From G963422565 sp963422565 (GTDB lineage: Bacteria > Pseudomonadota > Alphaproteobacteria > MPNO01): DNA of 64,000 nt. The notes under the pieces were generated by a model, which was not told the origin of the DNA, searched no databases, and worked only from the letters and a program-made list of their open reading frames with translations. Positions 8,465-16,298 of the stretch are shown one piece after another. Each line of letters begins with the position of its first letter. The stretch's first letter is position 1. The translations under genes and the position numbers were made by a program. The stretch is from NCBI GenBank assembly GCA_963422565.1, contig OY730228.1, positions 3,379,780 to 3,443,779 on the forward strand, given 5' to 3'.

Positions 8465-9583
8465 TCACCCGATCTCGATCAGGCGGTCGTTGTCCGTCGC
8501 ATCCGACAACAGCCGCGCAGGACCGTCCTCGGTCACGACGATCATGTCTTTAAGCTGCATGCCGAAGCCGAGCCCGGTCCGATAGACCAGAGGCTCGATG
8601 CCGAGAACCGTGTTCGCCGAGAGAAGCCCCGTCTCGTGCGGGCCGAGATAGGGCCTTTCGTGCAAATGCAGCCCGATTCCGTGGCCGACGAAGGCGATCG
8701 GCGGCAGACCGAGCGTGCCGAACCTTTCCAGAAAGGCGTCGTAGATGTCCCGCCCGCTTTCGCCCGGGCGGATGCGGTCGAGGAGCATGTGCTTGCAGCC
8801 GACGAGGTTCCGCCAGATCTCCTCGGCGCCATCCGGCGGCGCGCCGACCACGGCGGTTCGGCAGACGCCGGCATGGTAGCCGCCGATCATCGAGAATATC
8901 TCCACCCGGCAGACGTCTCCCGCCGCGAGGACGCGGGGGCTCGGCCCGACATTGGGAAGCTGGCTGCGGGGGCCGGTGGCGACGATCATCAACTTGAACT
9001 GCTCGGCCCCCTGCTCGTAGACGCTGCGGGTCAGCGCGGCGGCGATATCCATCTCGCTGTCGCCCGGCCGGACGGCCGCGAAGGCGGCGCCGATCGCCCT
9101 GTCGGAGATTCGCGACAGCCGCTCCAGAAGCGCGATTTCCTCGGGCGTCTTGATGCGGCGCAACCCGTCGAAGAGCGCGTCGACCGGCACGAATCGGGCG
9201 TCGGGCAGGGTCGCCTCGAGCCGTCGTAGATCGCCAGCGGGCAGATAGTCGAACTCGGTCCCGATCCTGGCCGAGCGGAGCCCCATCGCGCCGAGCTCGT
9301 CCGCCAGCGCGGCCATCGGATCCTCGTCGAACTCTCCCCAGGGGCGGACTCTGGTGTCTCCGACGCGCGCCGCGACGGTGGTCTCCTCCATGTCGACGCA
9401 GACGATCGCGGCCGCGCCGCCGGCGGCGACGACGGCCATCGCGTGGCGCCATCTCATCAGCGGCTGCGAGGGAACCACGAAGCCGGCCGTATAGGCGAAA
9501 TTCTCCGGCGAGACCGCGACGACCGCCTCCAGCCCGGCGGCGGCCATCTCCGTCCTCAGCCGATCGACGACATCCGGGCGCAT
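8465..9583 (-). CDS. M24/creatinase-fold protein (Xaa-Pro peptidase-like) with altered metal ligands
   Basis: A 372-residue pita-bread-fold protein with the creatinase N-terminal domain and an M24 C-terminal domain. The M24 histidine (GHGIGLHLHE) and one glutamate (LGIEPLVY) are present. The aspartate of the usual Val-Asp-Xaa-Gly block is Glu (CRVEIF), the aspartate in Ser-Asp-Xaa-Thr-Arg is missing (YHAGVCRT), and the last glutamate segment reads MQLKDM. With the D-D-H-E-E set incomplete it may be a creatinase-type, non-metal hydrolase acting on a small C-N substrate rather than a dipeptidase. It is close to the enolase-superfamily gene on the same strand (23-bp gap). Confidence 0.78.
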   Translation of the reverse strand: MRPDVVDRLRTEMAAAGLEAVVAVSPENFAYTAGFVVPSQPLMRWRHAMAVVAAGGAAAIVCVDMEETTVAARVGDTRVRPWGEFDEDPMAALADELGAMGLRSARIGTEFDYLPAGDLRRLEATLPDARFVPVDALFDGLRRIKTPEEIALLERLSRISDRAIGAAFAAVRPGDSEMDIAAALTRSVYEQGAEQFKLMIVATGPRSQLPNVGPSPRVLAAGDVCRVEIFSMIGGYHAGVCRTAVVGAPPDGAEEIWRNLVGCKHMLLDRIRPGESGRDIYDAFLERFGTLGLPPIAFVGHGIGLHLHERPYLGPHETGLLSANTVLGIEPLVYRTGLGFGMQLKDMIVVTEDGPARLLSDATDNDRLIEIG

Positions 9584-9606
9584 GGGGCCCCTTCCTGCGG
9601 TTGCGC

Positions 9607-10776
9607 TCAGCTCTCGTCACGGACCCGGTAGCGCTCGATCTTCGCCGGGTCGATCTCGATTCCCATGCCTGGTCCGTCGGGGACGATCAGCGCGCCGTCC
9701 CGCATCGACATCGGTGCGGCGATCAGATCGTCCATGTAGTAGATCCCGCCGAGGCGGTCGCCGCGATGTCCGGCGGGGGTCGAGACCGGGATGACGCAGC
9801 CGAGCGTCACCGTCTCGGCCGCCGCGGCGAGCTGGAGATTGGCCAGGTTGCCGACACCGGTCTCGACCGAGCCGTTCACGTTGCAGACGAGCCCGGCCGC
9901 CCGGGCAACCGCCGCGACCTGCATCGCGCGGTAGAGCCCGCCTGGCTTGGTCGTGTAGATGGAGACGATGTCGGCGGCCCGGCGTTCGGCGATCTCGAGG
10001 ACATCGCGCGCGGTCCATGCGCTCTCGTCGGCCATCAGCGGAACGTCCACCGCCCGGGCGACCTCGGCCATTCGATCGATGCCTTCGACCGGCTGCTCGG
10101 CATAGATCAGCCGGGCCGGCGCCATCGCCCGGATGGTCCGGATCGCTTCATGCGGGGTCCGGTAACCCTGGTTGGCGTCCGCGCATAGGGCAAGCCCCGG
10201 CCCCACCGCCTCGCGGACCCTGCGAACGATCTCGACATCGCGTTCGGCATCGACTCCGACCTTGATCTTGATCGTCTCGATACCTTCCGAGGCGACCCTG
10301 CGGCATTCCTCGACCGCCTCGTCGATCTCCAGCAGGCCGATCGAATGGGTCACCGGCACGGTGTCGCGCATCCGCCCGCCCAGCAGGACATGGACCGGGA
10401 GCTCGAGCGTCCTGCCGGCGAGGTCGTAGGCCGCCATTTCGACCGCCGCCTTGGCATAGGGATATCCCTTGATCGCGCGGTCCATTTCGCGATGGAGCGC
10501 CGCCGGCTGGGCCGGATCGAGGCCTCTGACGGCCGGTTCGAGGAAGCGTTCGATGACCAGCTTGGTGACCGTCGGCGATTCGCCGTAATAGCGCCCGTAA
10601 TCGCCGCCCCAGTCCTTGAGAGAGGAGGCCTCTCCCCAACCCGCGATGCCGTTGGCGCCGGTCGCCTTGGCGAGGACATAGCCGCCGATCGGTTCGGTGA
10701 GCCCCGCCCAACGATGTTCTCTGCGGGTCGGCAGCGATACGTGGATCGTTTCGATGGCCTGGATGACGGTCGGCAT
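9607..10776 (-). CDS. Enolase-superfamily enzyme, muconate cycloisomerase (MLE) subgroup
   Basis: A 389-residue MR/MLE-type enzyme. The barrel has the KxK acid/base motif (IKIKVG), metal ligands in CADANQGY, IYAEQPV and LMADES, and a second lysine in TTKPGGL, which is the MLE-subgroup arrangement. Possible reactions are cycloisomerisation, dehydration, epimerisation or racemisation of a carboxylate; specificity cannot be read. The ATG at 10776 opens MPTVIQAIETIHVSL, a normal MLE beginning. It lies 23 bp upstream of the creatinase-like gene on the same strand, so the two probably form an operon. Confidence 0.85.
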   Translation of the reverse strand: MPTVIQAIETIHVSLPTRREHRWAGLTEPIGGYVLAKATGANGIAGWGEASSLKDWGGDYGRYYGESPTVTKLVIERFLEPAVRGLDPAQPAALHREMDRAIKGYPYAKAAVEMAAYDLAGRTLELPVHVLLGGRMRDTVPVTHSIGLLEIDEAVEECRRVASEGIETIKIKVGVDAERDVEIVRRVREAVGPGLALCADANQGYRTPHEAIRTIRAMAPARLIYAEQPVEGIDRMAEVARAVDVPLMADESAWTARDVLEIAERRAADIVSIYTTKPGGLYRAMQVAAVARAAGLVCNVNGSVETGVGNLANLQLAAAAETVTLGCVIPVSTPAGHRGDRLGGIYYMDDLIAAPMSMRDGALIVPDGPGMGIEIDPAKIERYRVRDES

Positions 10777-11039
10777 GGCTCCCCTCCTCCTGCCTGCCCT
10801 ATCGCGATTCGGCCGCGCGGCGCAAGACCGGGCGTTCGAGCGTGGCGACGGCCGGTTCGGGCCCGGAAGACCCGACACCCAGATCCGGAACCCGGTCACC
10901 GTCATCGACCGGCGGTGCGCTCTCCCGTTCCCGGAACGGCGCCACGCATAGCGCGTGCGGTCGGTTCCTCGATTCTTTCGGCCGCGTCGTCGGCGCGATG
11001 GCGGAACGGTCGGCCGGCTTGGTCTTCCCGGCCCGGAGG

Positions 11040-11195
11040 CAAGGGAACCCTTGCGGGGAAGACCCCCCATCCCGACCCCTTCCCTCAAGGGGGGAGGAGT
11101 GAGAAAGGGCGGGCGCGAACCCGCTCCCTCTGAGACGGAGGGGCAGGGTCGTCGTCCAGCCGGTCGCGGTCTCCGCAACGAGAATTGCCGGTCGG
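11040..11195 (+). repeat. Dispersed intergenic palindromic repeat, copy B
   Basis: The 497-bp gap between the enolase-superfamily gene and gloB holds this C/G-rich element: a CCCCTTCCCTCAAGGGG palindrome, then AGTGAGAAAGGGCGGGCGCGAA, a second CTCCCTC...GAGGGGC palindrome, and a tail GCCGGTCGCGGTCTCCGCAACGAG. The same order of blocks occurs near 24.5 kb and 35.6 kb. The rest of the gap (10777-11039 and 11196-11273) shows no gene. Confidence 0.75.
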
Positions 11196-11273
11196 GGCGC
11201 GCCGGCTTGTGCGGGACGGATGTTTTGCTACTCTGTTACCGTCTTCGAGTCCCGATCCAGACGCTGGAGAGCT

Positions 11274-12044
11274 ATGTCGACGCTCGAAATCCATCAGATC
11301 CCCACGCGCACCGACAACTATGTCTACATCCTGCGCGAGTCCTCGTCCGGAAAGGCGGCGGTCGTCGATCCCTCCGACGCCCGACCGGTGTTCGACGCGC
11401 TCGACACGCTGGGGTGGGAGCTCACCCATGTGCTCGCGACTCATCATCACGACGACCATGTCGGCGGGGTACCGGAGATCAAGGCGCGCTTTGGCTGCAC
11501 CGTGGTCGGACCGCGCGCCGACCGCGACCGCATTCCCGGCATCGATGTCGAGGTCGGCGACGGCGACGGCTACGTCCTCTACGAGGCCGAGGCGCGGGTC
11601 TTCGACACCCCTGGCCATACGAGAGGCCATATCGCCTACTGGTTCCCCGAATCGAAGGCGCTGTTCTGCGGCGATACGCTGTTCGCGCTCGGCTGCGGCC
11701 GCCTGTTCGAGGGAACCGCGGCGCAGATGTGGACCTCGCTGTCCAAGTTCAAGCCGCTGCCCGATGATACCATGGTCTACTGCGCTCACGAATATACCCA
11801 GGCGAACGCCAGGTTCGCTGTGACCGTCGAGCCGGACAATGTGGAGCTCGCCGCCTACAGGGACGAGATCGACCGCAAACGGGCGGCCGGTGAACGCACG
11901 GTTCCGTCGCAGCTCGGGCTCGAACGGCGCACCAACCCGTTTCTGCGCGCGGATGTTCCGGATCTGGTGCGCGCCATCGGCATGGAGGGCAGGACCCCGG
12001 TTGAGGTCTTCGCCGAGGTGCGCGGCCGCAAGGACAATTTCTGA
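11274..12044 (+). CDS. gloB: Hydroxyacylglutathione hydrolase (glyoxalase II)
   Basis: A 256-residue metallo-beta-lactamase-fold enzyme that hydrolyses S-D-lactoylglutathione. The di-metal motif THHHDDHVGG, the ligand FDTPGHTRGHI, the FCGDTLFALGCGR block and the CAHEYTQANARFA block identify glyoxalase II. The C-terminal glutathione-binding domain ends EVFAEVRGRKDNF, and the length is standard. It is convergent with the GST gene, which ends 10 bp away. Confidence 0.95.
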   Translation: MSTLEIHQIPTRTDNYVYILRESSSGKAAVVDPSDARPVFDALDTLGWELTHVLATHHHDDHVGGVPEIKARFGCTVVGPRADRDRIPGIDVEVGDGDGYVLYEAEARVFDTPGHTRGHIAYWFPESKALFCGDTLFALGCGRLFEGTAAQMWTSLSKFKPLPDDTMVYCAHEYTQANARFAVTVEPDNVELAAYRDEIDRKRAAGERTVPSQLGLERRTNPFLRADVPDLVRAIGMEGRTPVEVFAEVRGRKDNF

Positions 12045-12054
12045 TCGGCTGCGG

Positions 12055-12660
12055 TCACGCCTCCCAGGCAGACTGCAAGGGGGGGCGGGCCGACAGACGC
12101 GCGACATAGGCCGCGAGGTTCGGCAGGTCCGACATGTCGATTCCGAAGCGCTGGGCGGTGCAGCAGGAATGCCCGGTCATGATGTCGGCGCCGCTGAAGG
12201 CGCCGGCGAGATACTCCCGGCCCTCCAAGCCGACATCCACCGCCGTCAGCATCCGTGCGAGCAACCGCTTCGCCCGATCGACATTGATCTGATTGCGGCG
12301 CTCTTCCGGCAGCAGGACGGTCTCGACGACGATGGTGTTGATCGGCGGCATGATCATGCCTTCGGCATAGTGCAGCCATTGGAGATAGGCGGCGAAGTCG
12401 GGACCGTCCGAATCCGGTACCAGCCGCCCGCGGCCGTATCTCTCCAGAACGTACTGAACGATAGCGCCCGATTCGAAGAGTCTGACATCGCCGTCCTCGA
12501 GGACCGGAACGCGCCCGAGCGGATGCCGTGCCAGATGCTCCGGCGCGCGCAGGGCGGCCTCTCCGAGTTTGAAACGCTCGAGCTCGTAGGGGATGCCGAG
12601 CTCGTTGAGCAGCCAGACGACGCGGACGGCGCGGGTATAGGGCGCGTAATAGACCTTCAT
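12055..12660 (-). CDS. Glutathione S-transferase family protein
   Basis: A 201-residue cytosolic GST. The N-terminal thioredoxin fold (MKVYYAPYTRAVRVVWLLNEL) has the cis-proline/ES glutathione site (GRVPVLEDGDVRLFESGAI). The all-helical C-terminal domain follows. The start overlaps the stop of the deiodinase-like gene (ATGA), so it is translated together with two putative dehalogenating selenoproteins. Known GSTs in such settings (PcpC, LinD) perform or finish glutathione-dependent dehalogenation; that role here is inference. The usual catalytic Ser/Tyr/Cys at the N terminus is not obvious in the PYTRAV segment. Confidence 0.88.
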   Translation of the reverse strand: MKVYYAPYTRAVRVVWLLNELGIPYELERFKLGEAALRAPEHLARHPLGRVPVLEDGDVRLFESGAIVQYVLERYGRGRLVPDSDGPDFAAYLQWLHYAEGMIMPPINTIVVETVLLPEERRNQINVDRAKRLLARMLTAVDVGLEGREYLAGAFSGADIMTGHSCCTAQRFGIDMSDLPNLAAYVARLSARPPLQSAWEA

Positions 12661-13439
12661 GCGACCGGTTCACTCGTAATCTGTGGCCCCCGGAGCCTAT
12701 CGGCGATCGCTGTCCCACCGGCGACAGGAAGACCGGACGCCCGATCAACCGAACCGCCGGCGATCTGATCTTCGATCGCGGCTTCCCAGGAGTCGGGATC
12801 GAAGCCGAACGGACCAGGTTCTCCAGTGTAGGCGACGCGCCCCGCGCGGTCGACGACGAACAGTCGGATCGGCGTCGCGATATATTTCTCTTCCACGTCG
12901 TTGCCGATCCGGTCGATCAGCAGCGGCATCCGGATATCCATCGCCGTGCGGCAGACGGCGGCGACCTCGGTGCGTTCGGCATCGGTCCTGGGCTCGTCGA
13001 AATGGATGTTCTGCTCCAGGTTCTCCGGTACCCGCCAGCCGTCGTCGGGATGGGCTTCCCGGATATAGACCGCGAAGAAGCGAATGTCCGAATGCTTATG
13101 GCGTTCGTAGATCTCGTTCAGGCGCACGGCCCAACTGCGATAGGGGGGTCAGGTATAGGAGCCGAAGACGAGCGCGACGGGCGCGCCCCGCAGCGCCGAC
13201 AGCCGAACCCGATCGCCGGTGCGGCGGCCGTCCGCGCCCAGCATGTCGAGCTCGAAATCCGGGGCTTCGGTTCCGGGCTGCGGCACCTTCGCCAACCGCT
13301 CGCGGCGCCAGACCTGATAGGCGTCGAATTCCCCCTCGGTGATGTCCGAGATCGACAGCCACATCTTCTTGCGTTCTTCGAACGTCATCTCGGCGCCCTT
13401 CATCGCCCGTTCCTCGAGCGTCGGTTCGCGGTTGCTCAT
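12657..13439 (-). CDS. Iodothyronine deiodinase-like selenoprotein, UGA read as selenocysteine 97
   Basis: The reading frame is open over 261 codons except for one TGA (13149-13151) at codon 97. The flanking residues are VALVFGSYT-U-PPYRSW, matching the deiodinase active site FGSCT-U-PPF. Further deiodinase blocks follow after the TGA, in frame: FFAVYIREAHPDDGWRVPEN. The halves before (96 residues) and after (163 residues) form one thioredoxin-like domain. Vertebrate deiodinases remove iodine from thyronines using Sec; bacterial homologues are known but their substrate is unsettled. It overlaps the reductive-dehalogenase-like gene (ATGA) upstream and the GST downstream. A simple stop would cut the protein through its active site. 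A hand-folded SECIS-like hairpin lies just downstream of the TGA. Confidence 0.9.
13118..13134 (-). promoter_or_regulatory. Candidate bacterial SECIS hairpin for the deiodinase-like gene
   Basis: From about 15 nt after the UGA the mRNA can fold UUGGGC-CGUGC-GCCUGA: three G-C pairs, one U-A and two G-U wobble pairs, with a 5-nt loop that has G at its second position. Spacing to the loop (about 21 nt) is close to that of the E. coli fdhF SECIS. It was folded by hand only and bacterial SECIS elements are variable, so the exact pairs are uncertain. Confidence 0.45.
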
Positions 13440-14536
13440 TCGGTTCGATCCTCGTCCGATGCAAAGCCGCCGGATAGAATCACGGCGGCTCGCCCGGTGT
13501 CAAACTCGGCGGGCCGCCGTCCGCCCGCCACGGTCGGCACTGGTCGGCACTGGTCGGGCGCGTCCGGCGCGATCGGCGGATCGCCTTCGGTGCCGTAATC
13601 GAACGCCTCGTAATTCATCTCGGTGCGGGCTTCGATCAACGCCAGCAGCCCCTCCGCGTCCTTGGCGGCGCGAATGTCGCGCGCGGTCGGCTTGAAGGCG
13701 TCGGCAAACGCGCTCTTGACGTTGAACGGGCAGACCATCAGGCAGATCTTGGAGCCATAGAGCTTGTGGAACCAGGGCTCGCACGACGGCCGGTCCACGA
13801 TCCACCGCTCGACGCCCGCGACCGTCCGTTTGTCCGCCTTGATCGCGTCGCCCGGACAGAAACGGGTGCAGATGCCGCAGGAAGCTCAGACCTCGTCGAT
13901 TCCCAGCTCCTTAGGTCCGTCGAGCGCGAGCGGCAAGTCGGTGGTCACTGCACCCAGCCGGAAGGAGGATCCGAGATCGGGGGAGATCAACGAACCATGC
14001 TTGCCGAGCTCGCCCAACCCAGCCAGCCAGGCGAACGGGACCAGCGGAATGTCCCCGCCATTGGCCTGCATCCGCGCGCGGTAGCCGAGCCCGCCGATCT
14101 GATGCGCGAGACGCAGCCCGAGATCGTCGAGACGGTAATAGATGCGGTGCACCTCGTCCGAAGACTTCGGGCCGATATCGGCCATGTAGTCGTATTTCAT
14201 CGCCATGGCGAAGACGATCACCGCGCTATGGTCCGGTTGTTCCTCCTGCGCGAAGGTAAACCGCTCGTCATAGCCGGCGATCCCGACCGCACCGGCGCCC
14301 TGATCGAGCACCCAGGACTTGATCCAGCGCGCGGTCTCCTCCGGGTCCCGCGGCCGGTCGCGGACCGGGTTGACCGGGGTATCGCGCTGCGAGAACAAGA
14401 TGTGGTCGCGGATGTAGAGATGGTGCTTCGCCGGCGGCGGGAACCGTTTGCGGAACCGGGCGGCCCGCGCGACATCGACTCCGCCGACCCGCACGCGGGC
14501 CGGCCGCTCGGCATTCGTGATGTCCGGCTTCCCCAT
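13436..14536 (-). CDS. Reductive dehalogenase-like Fe-S/corrinoid selenoprotein, UGA read as selenocysteine 217
   Basis: The frame is open over 367 codons except for one TGA (13886-13888) at codon 217. Upstream is the RdhA core block GELGKHGSLISPDLGSSFRLG followed by AVTTDLPLALDGP. The TGA falls at the first ligand of a ferredoxin motif: U217-A-S-C220-G-I-C223-T-R-F-C227-P. The second motif, C252...YGSKIC265LMVC269P, has Ser262 where related proteins have Cys. RdhA proteins use a corrinoid and two [4Fe-4S] clusters to remove halide from organohalides. There is no Tat signal and no membrane anchor, so it is probably a cytoplasmic, non-respiratory form. GGGAGGGAGAAGG precedes the ATG. It is the first gene of a three-gene operon, with an ATGA overlap into the deiodinase-like gene. 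QueG (epoxyqueuosine reductase) is the nearest alternative family. Confidence 0.85.
13851..13866 (-). promoter_or_regulatory. Candidate bacterial SECIS hairpin for the reductive-dehalogenase-like gene
   Basis: Twenty nt after the UGA the mRNA can form CCCG-UUUCUGUC-CGGG, or a 3-bp CCC/GGG stem whose loop begins with G. The distance from the UGA is in the range known for bacterial SECIS elements. A nearer hairpin, UGC-GGCAUCU-GCA starting 7 nt after the UGA, is an alternative. Hand folding cannot decide between them. Confidence 0.35.
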
Positions 14537-14660
14537 CGCCTTCTCCCTCCCGCCCCGCGACAGTGCAACGCCGCGGCGGGGCGTGGAAGCCTGTTTTCCG
14601 TCCGCCGACCTGTGGCATCATGGCGCCCGTCAGCGCGAGAACGATTGGGGAGGGGCGGCG
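14537..14660. promoter_or_regulatory. Divergent promoter region between the selenoprotein operon and the UbiD operon
   Basis: This 124-bp gap separates two divergent operons and must contain both leftward and rightward start signals. Purine-rich ribosome binding sites are visible at both ends (GGGAGGGAGAAGG on the minus strand, GGGGAGGGGCGGCG before 14661). No clear -35/-10 pair or operator could be recognised by eye. Confidence 0.4.
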
Positions 14661-16298
14661 ATGGGTCAGCCGGAGCGTCGTTACGCCGACTTGCAGGAGC
14701 ATCTGGAGGCGCTCGACGCCGCCGGGCTGTTGCTCACGATCGACGCGCCAGTCAACAAGGATACCGAAATGCACCCTCTGGTCCGTTGGCAGTTTCGCGG
14801 CGGGCTGGAGGAGCCGGAGCGCAAGGCATTCCTGTTCACCAACCCGACCGACAGCCGCGGACGCAGCTTCGACATCCCCGTCGTGATCGGCGCCCTCGCC
14901 GCCAACCGGGCCGTCTACAGCACCGGGATGCGGGCAGAGATCACCGACATCCCAGGGCGCTGGGACCACGCCATCGCCAACCCGATCCCGCCTCGGCGGG
15001 TGAACCAGGGACCGTGCCAGGAAGTCGTGTTCGAGGGAAGCGCGCTGGTCGGGGACGGCAACGGTCTCGACTCCCTGCCCGTTCCGATCTCGACTCCGGG
15101 GTTCGACAGCGCGCCGACGCTTGCGGCCACCAACGTGATCACCCGCGACCCGGAGACGGGGATTCAGAACATGGGCACCTACCGCGCCGGTCTCAAGGCG
15201 CCCGACCGGCTTGTCGTCCGCATGGCGACGCGGGTCGGCGGCGCGGGAGGCTATGTGCACTGGAAGAAGCGGAAGGCGCGGGGCGAAGATCTGCCCTGCG
15301 CGATCGTGCTCGGCTGTCCCCCGCCGGTCGCCTTCATGGGGCCGCAGAAGCTCCGGGTCGACCTCGACGAGATCGCGGTCGCGGGAGGCCTCGCCGGGGC
15401 GCCGATCAATGTGGTGCGCGCCCGGACCGTGGATCTTCTGGTGCCGGCCGAGGCCGAAATCGTGATCGAAGGAATGATCGCGACCGATCGGCTGGAGCCT
15501 GAGGGGCCGTTCGGCGAGAGCCATGGCCATGTGGCGCTGGAGGAATTCAACTTGCCGATGCGCGTGACCGCGATCACCCGCAAGGCGCGTCCGGTGCTTC
15601 CGTCCTATATCAGCCAGGTGGCGCCCAGCGAATCCTCCGTGATGAAGCGGGTCGCCTACGAACCTCTGTTCCTCGGCCATCTGCGCGATCATCTCGGGAT
15701 CCGGTCCGTCACCGGCGTCGCACTCCATGAGAAGCTGACCGGTCTGCTGCGGGTGACGATCGTGACGTTCGCGCGCGACGCTCCGAGAACCGAAATTTGG
15801 CGGGCGCTCTACGGGGCTGCGAGCTTCAAGGGGGATTGCGGCAAGATCTGCATCGCGGTCGACGACGACATCGACGCCGACAACGCCGACGCGCTGCTCT
15901 GGGCGCTGGCTTATCGCCATAACCCGGCCGAGGACATCGCCGTCCTCCCGCATCGCGGCCAGGGCCACGGCCCCCGGCGCGAGCATGGCGGCGAAGAGGA
16001 TTCGACGCTGCTCATCGATGCCACGATGAAATCGCCGATGCCGCCTCTCGCCTTGCCGTCGCGCGGCCATATGGAGGGTGCGCGGAAGTTGTGGGATCGG
16101 CTGGGGCTGCCCGCGCTCAAACCGGAAGCCCCCTGGCACGGCTACGGTCTCGGAGACTGGAGCGAGGCATGGGAGCAGGCGGCCGCGCGGGCCGCCGCCG
16201 GCGACTATCTCGAGAACGGCCGGCTTACCGCGCGCCGGCAGCGCGGCGGGTTGGTCCCGGAGACGTCGGTGCGCGATGTCGAAGACGGGGATGGCTGA
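14661..16298 (+). CDS. UbiD-family prenylated-FMN decarboxylase
   Basis: A 545-residue UbiD-type (de)carboxylase acting on aromatic or alpha,beta-unsaturated carboxylic acids with prenylated FMN. The family blocks NMGTYRAGLK, the substrate/cofactor loop DRLEPEGPFGESHGHV (with the acidic residues of the E-R-E/D centre) and FKGDCGKICIAVDDDID are present. GGGGAGGGGCGGCG lies just ahead of the ATG. No UbiX-type prenyltransferase lies in the window, so the cofactor must come from elsewhere. It overlaps the next gene by 8 bp, which places decarboxylation and hydroxylation in one pathway. Confidence 0.9.
   Translation: MGQPERRYADLQEHLEALDAAGLLLTIDAPVNKDTEMHPLVRWQFRGGLEEPERKAFLFTNPTDSRGRSFDIPVVIGALAANRAVYSTGMRAEITDIPGRWDHAIANPIPPRRVNQGPCQEVVFEGSALVGDGNGLDSLPVPISTPGFDSAPTLAATNVITRDPETGIQNMGTYRAGLKAPDRLVVRMATRVGGAGGYVHWKKRKARGEDLPCAIVLGCPPPVAFMGPQKLRVDLDEIAVAGGLAGAPINVVRARTVDLLVPAEAEIVIEGMIATDRLEPEGPFGESHGHVALEEFNLPMRVTAITRKARPVLPSYISQVAPSESSVMKRVAYEPLFLGHLRDHLGIRSVTGVALHEKLTGLLRVTIVTFARDAPRTEIWRALYGAASFKGDCGKICIAVDDDIDADNADALLWALAYRHNPAEDIAVLPHRGQGHGPRREHGGEEDSTLLIDATMKSPMPPLALPSRGHMEGARKLWDRLGLPALKPEAPWHGYGLGDWSEAWEQAAARAAAGDYLENGRLTARRQRGGLVPETSVRDVEDGDG

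Noticed and set aside
12657..14536. Reading the two TGA codons as ordinary stops, giving four small genes or two pseudogenes
   Set aside because: Similarity to deiodinase and RdhA-like families continues in the same frame on both sides, each TGA sits at the active-site/cluster residue, and no other disabling mutation is seen.
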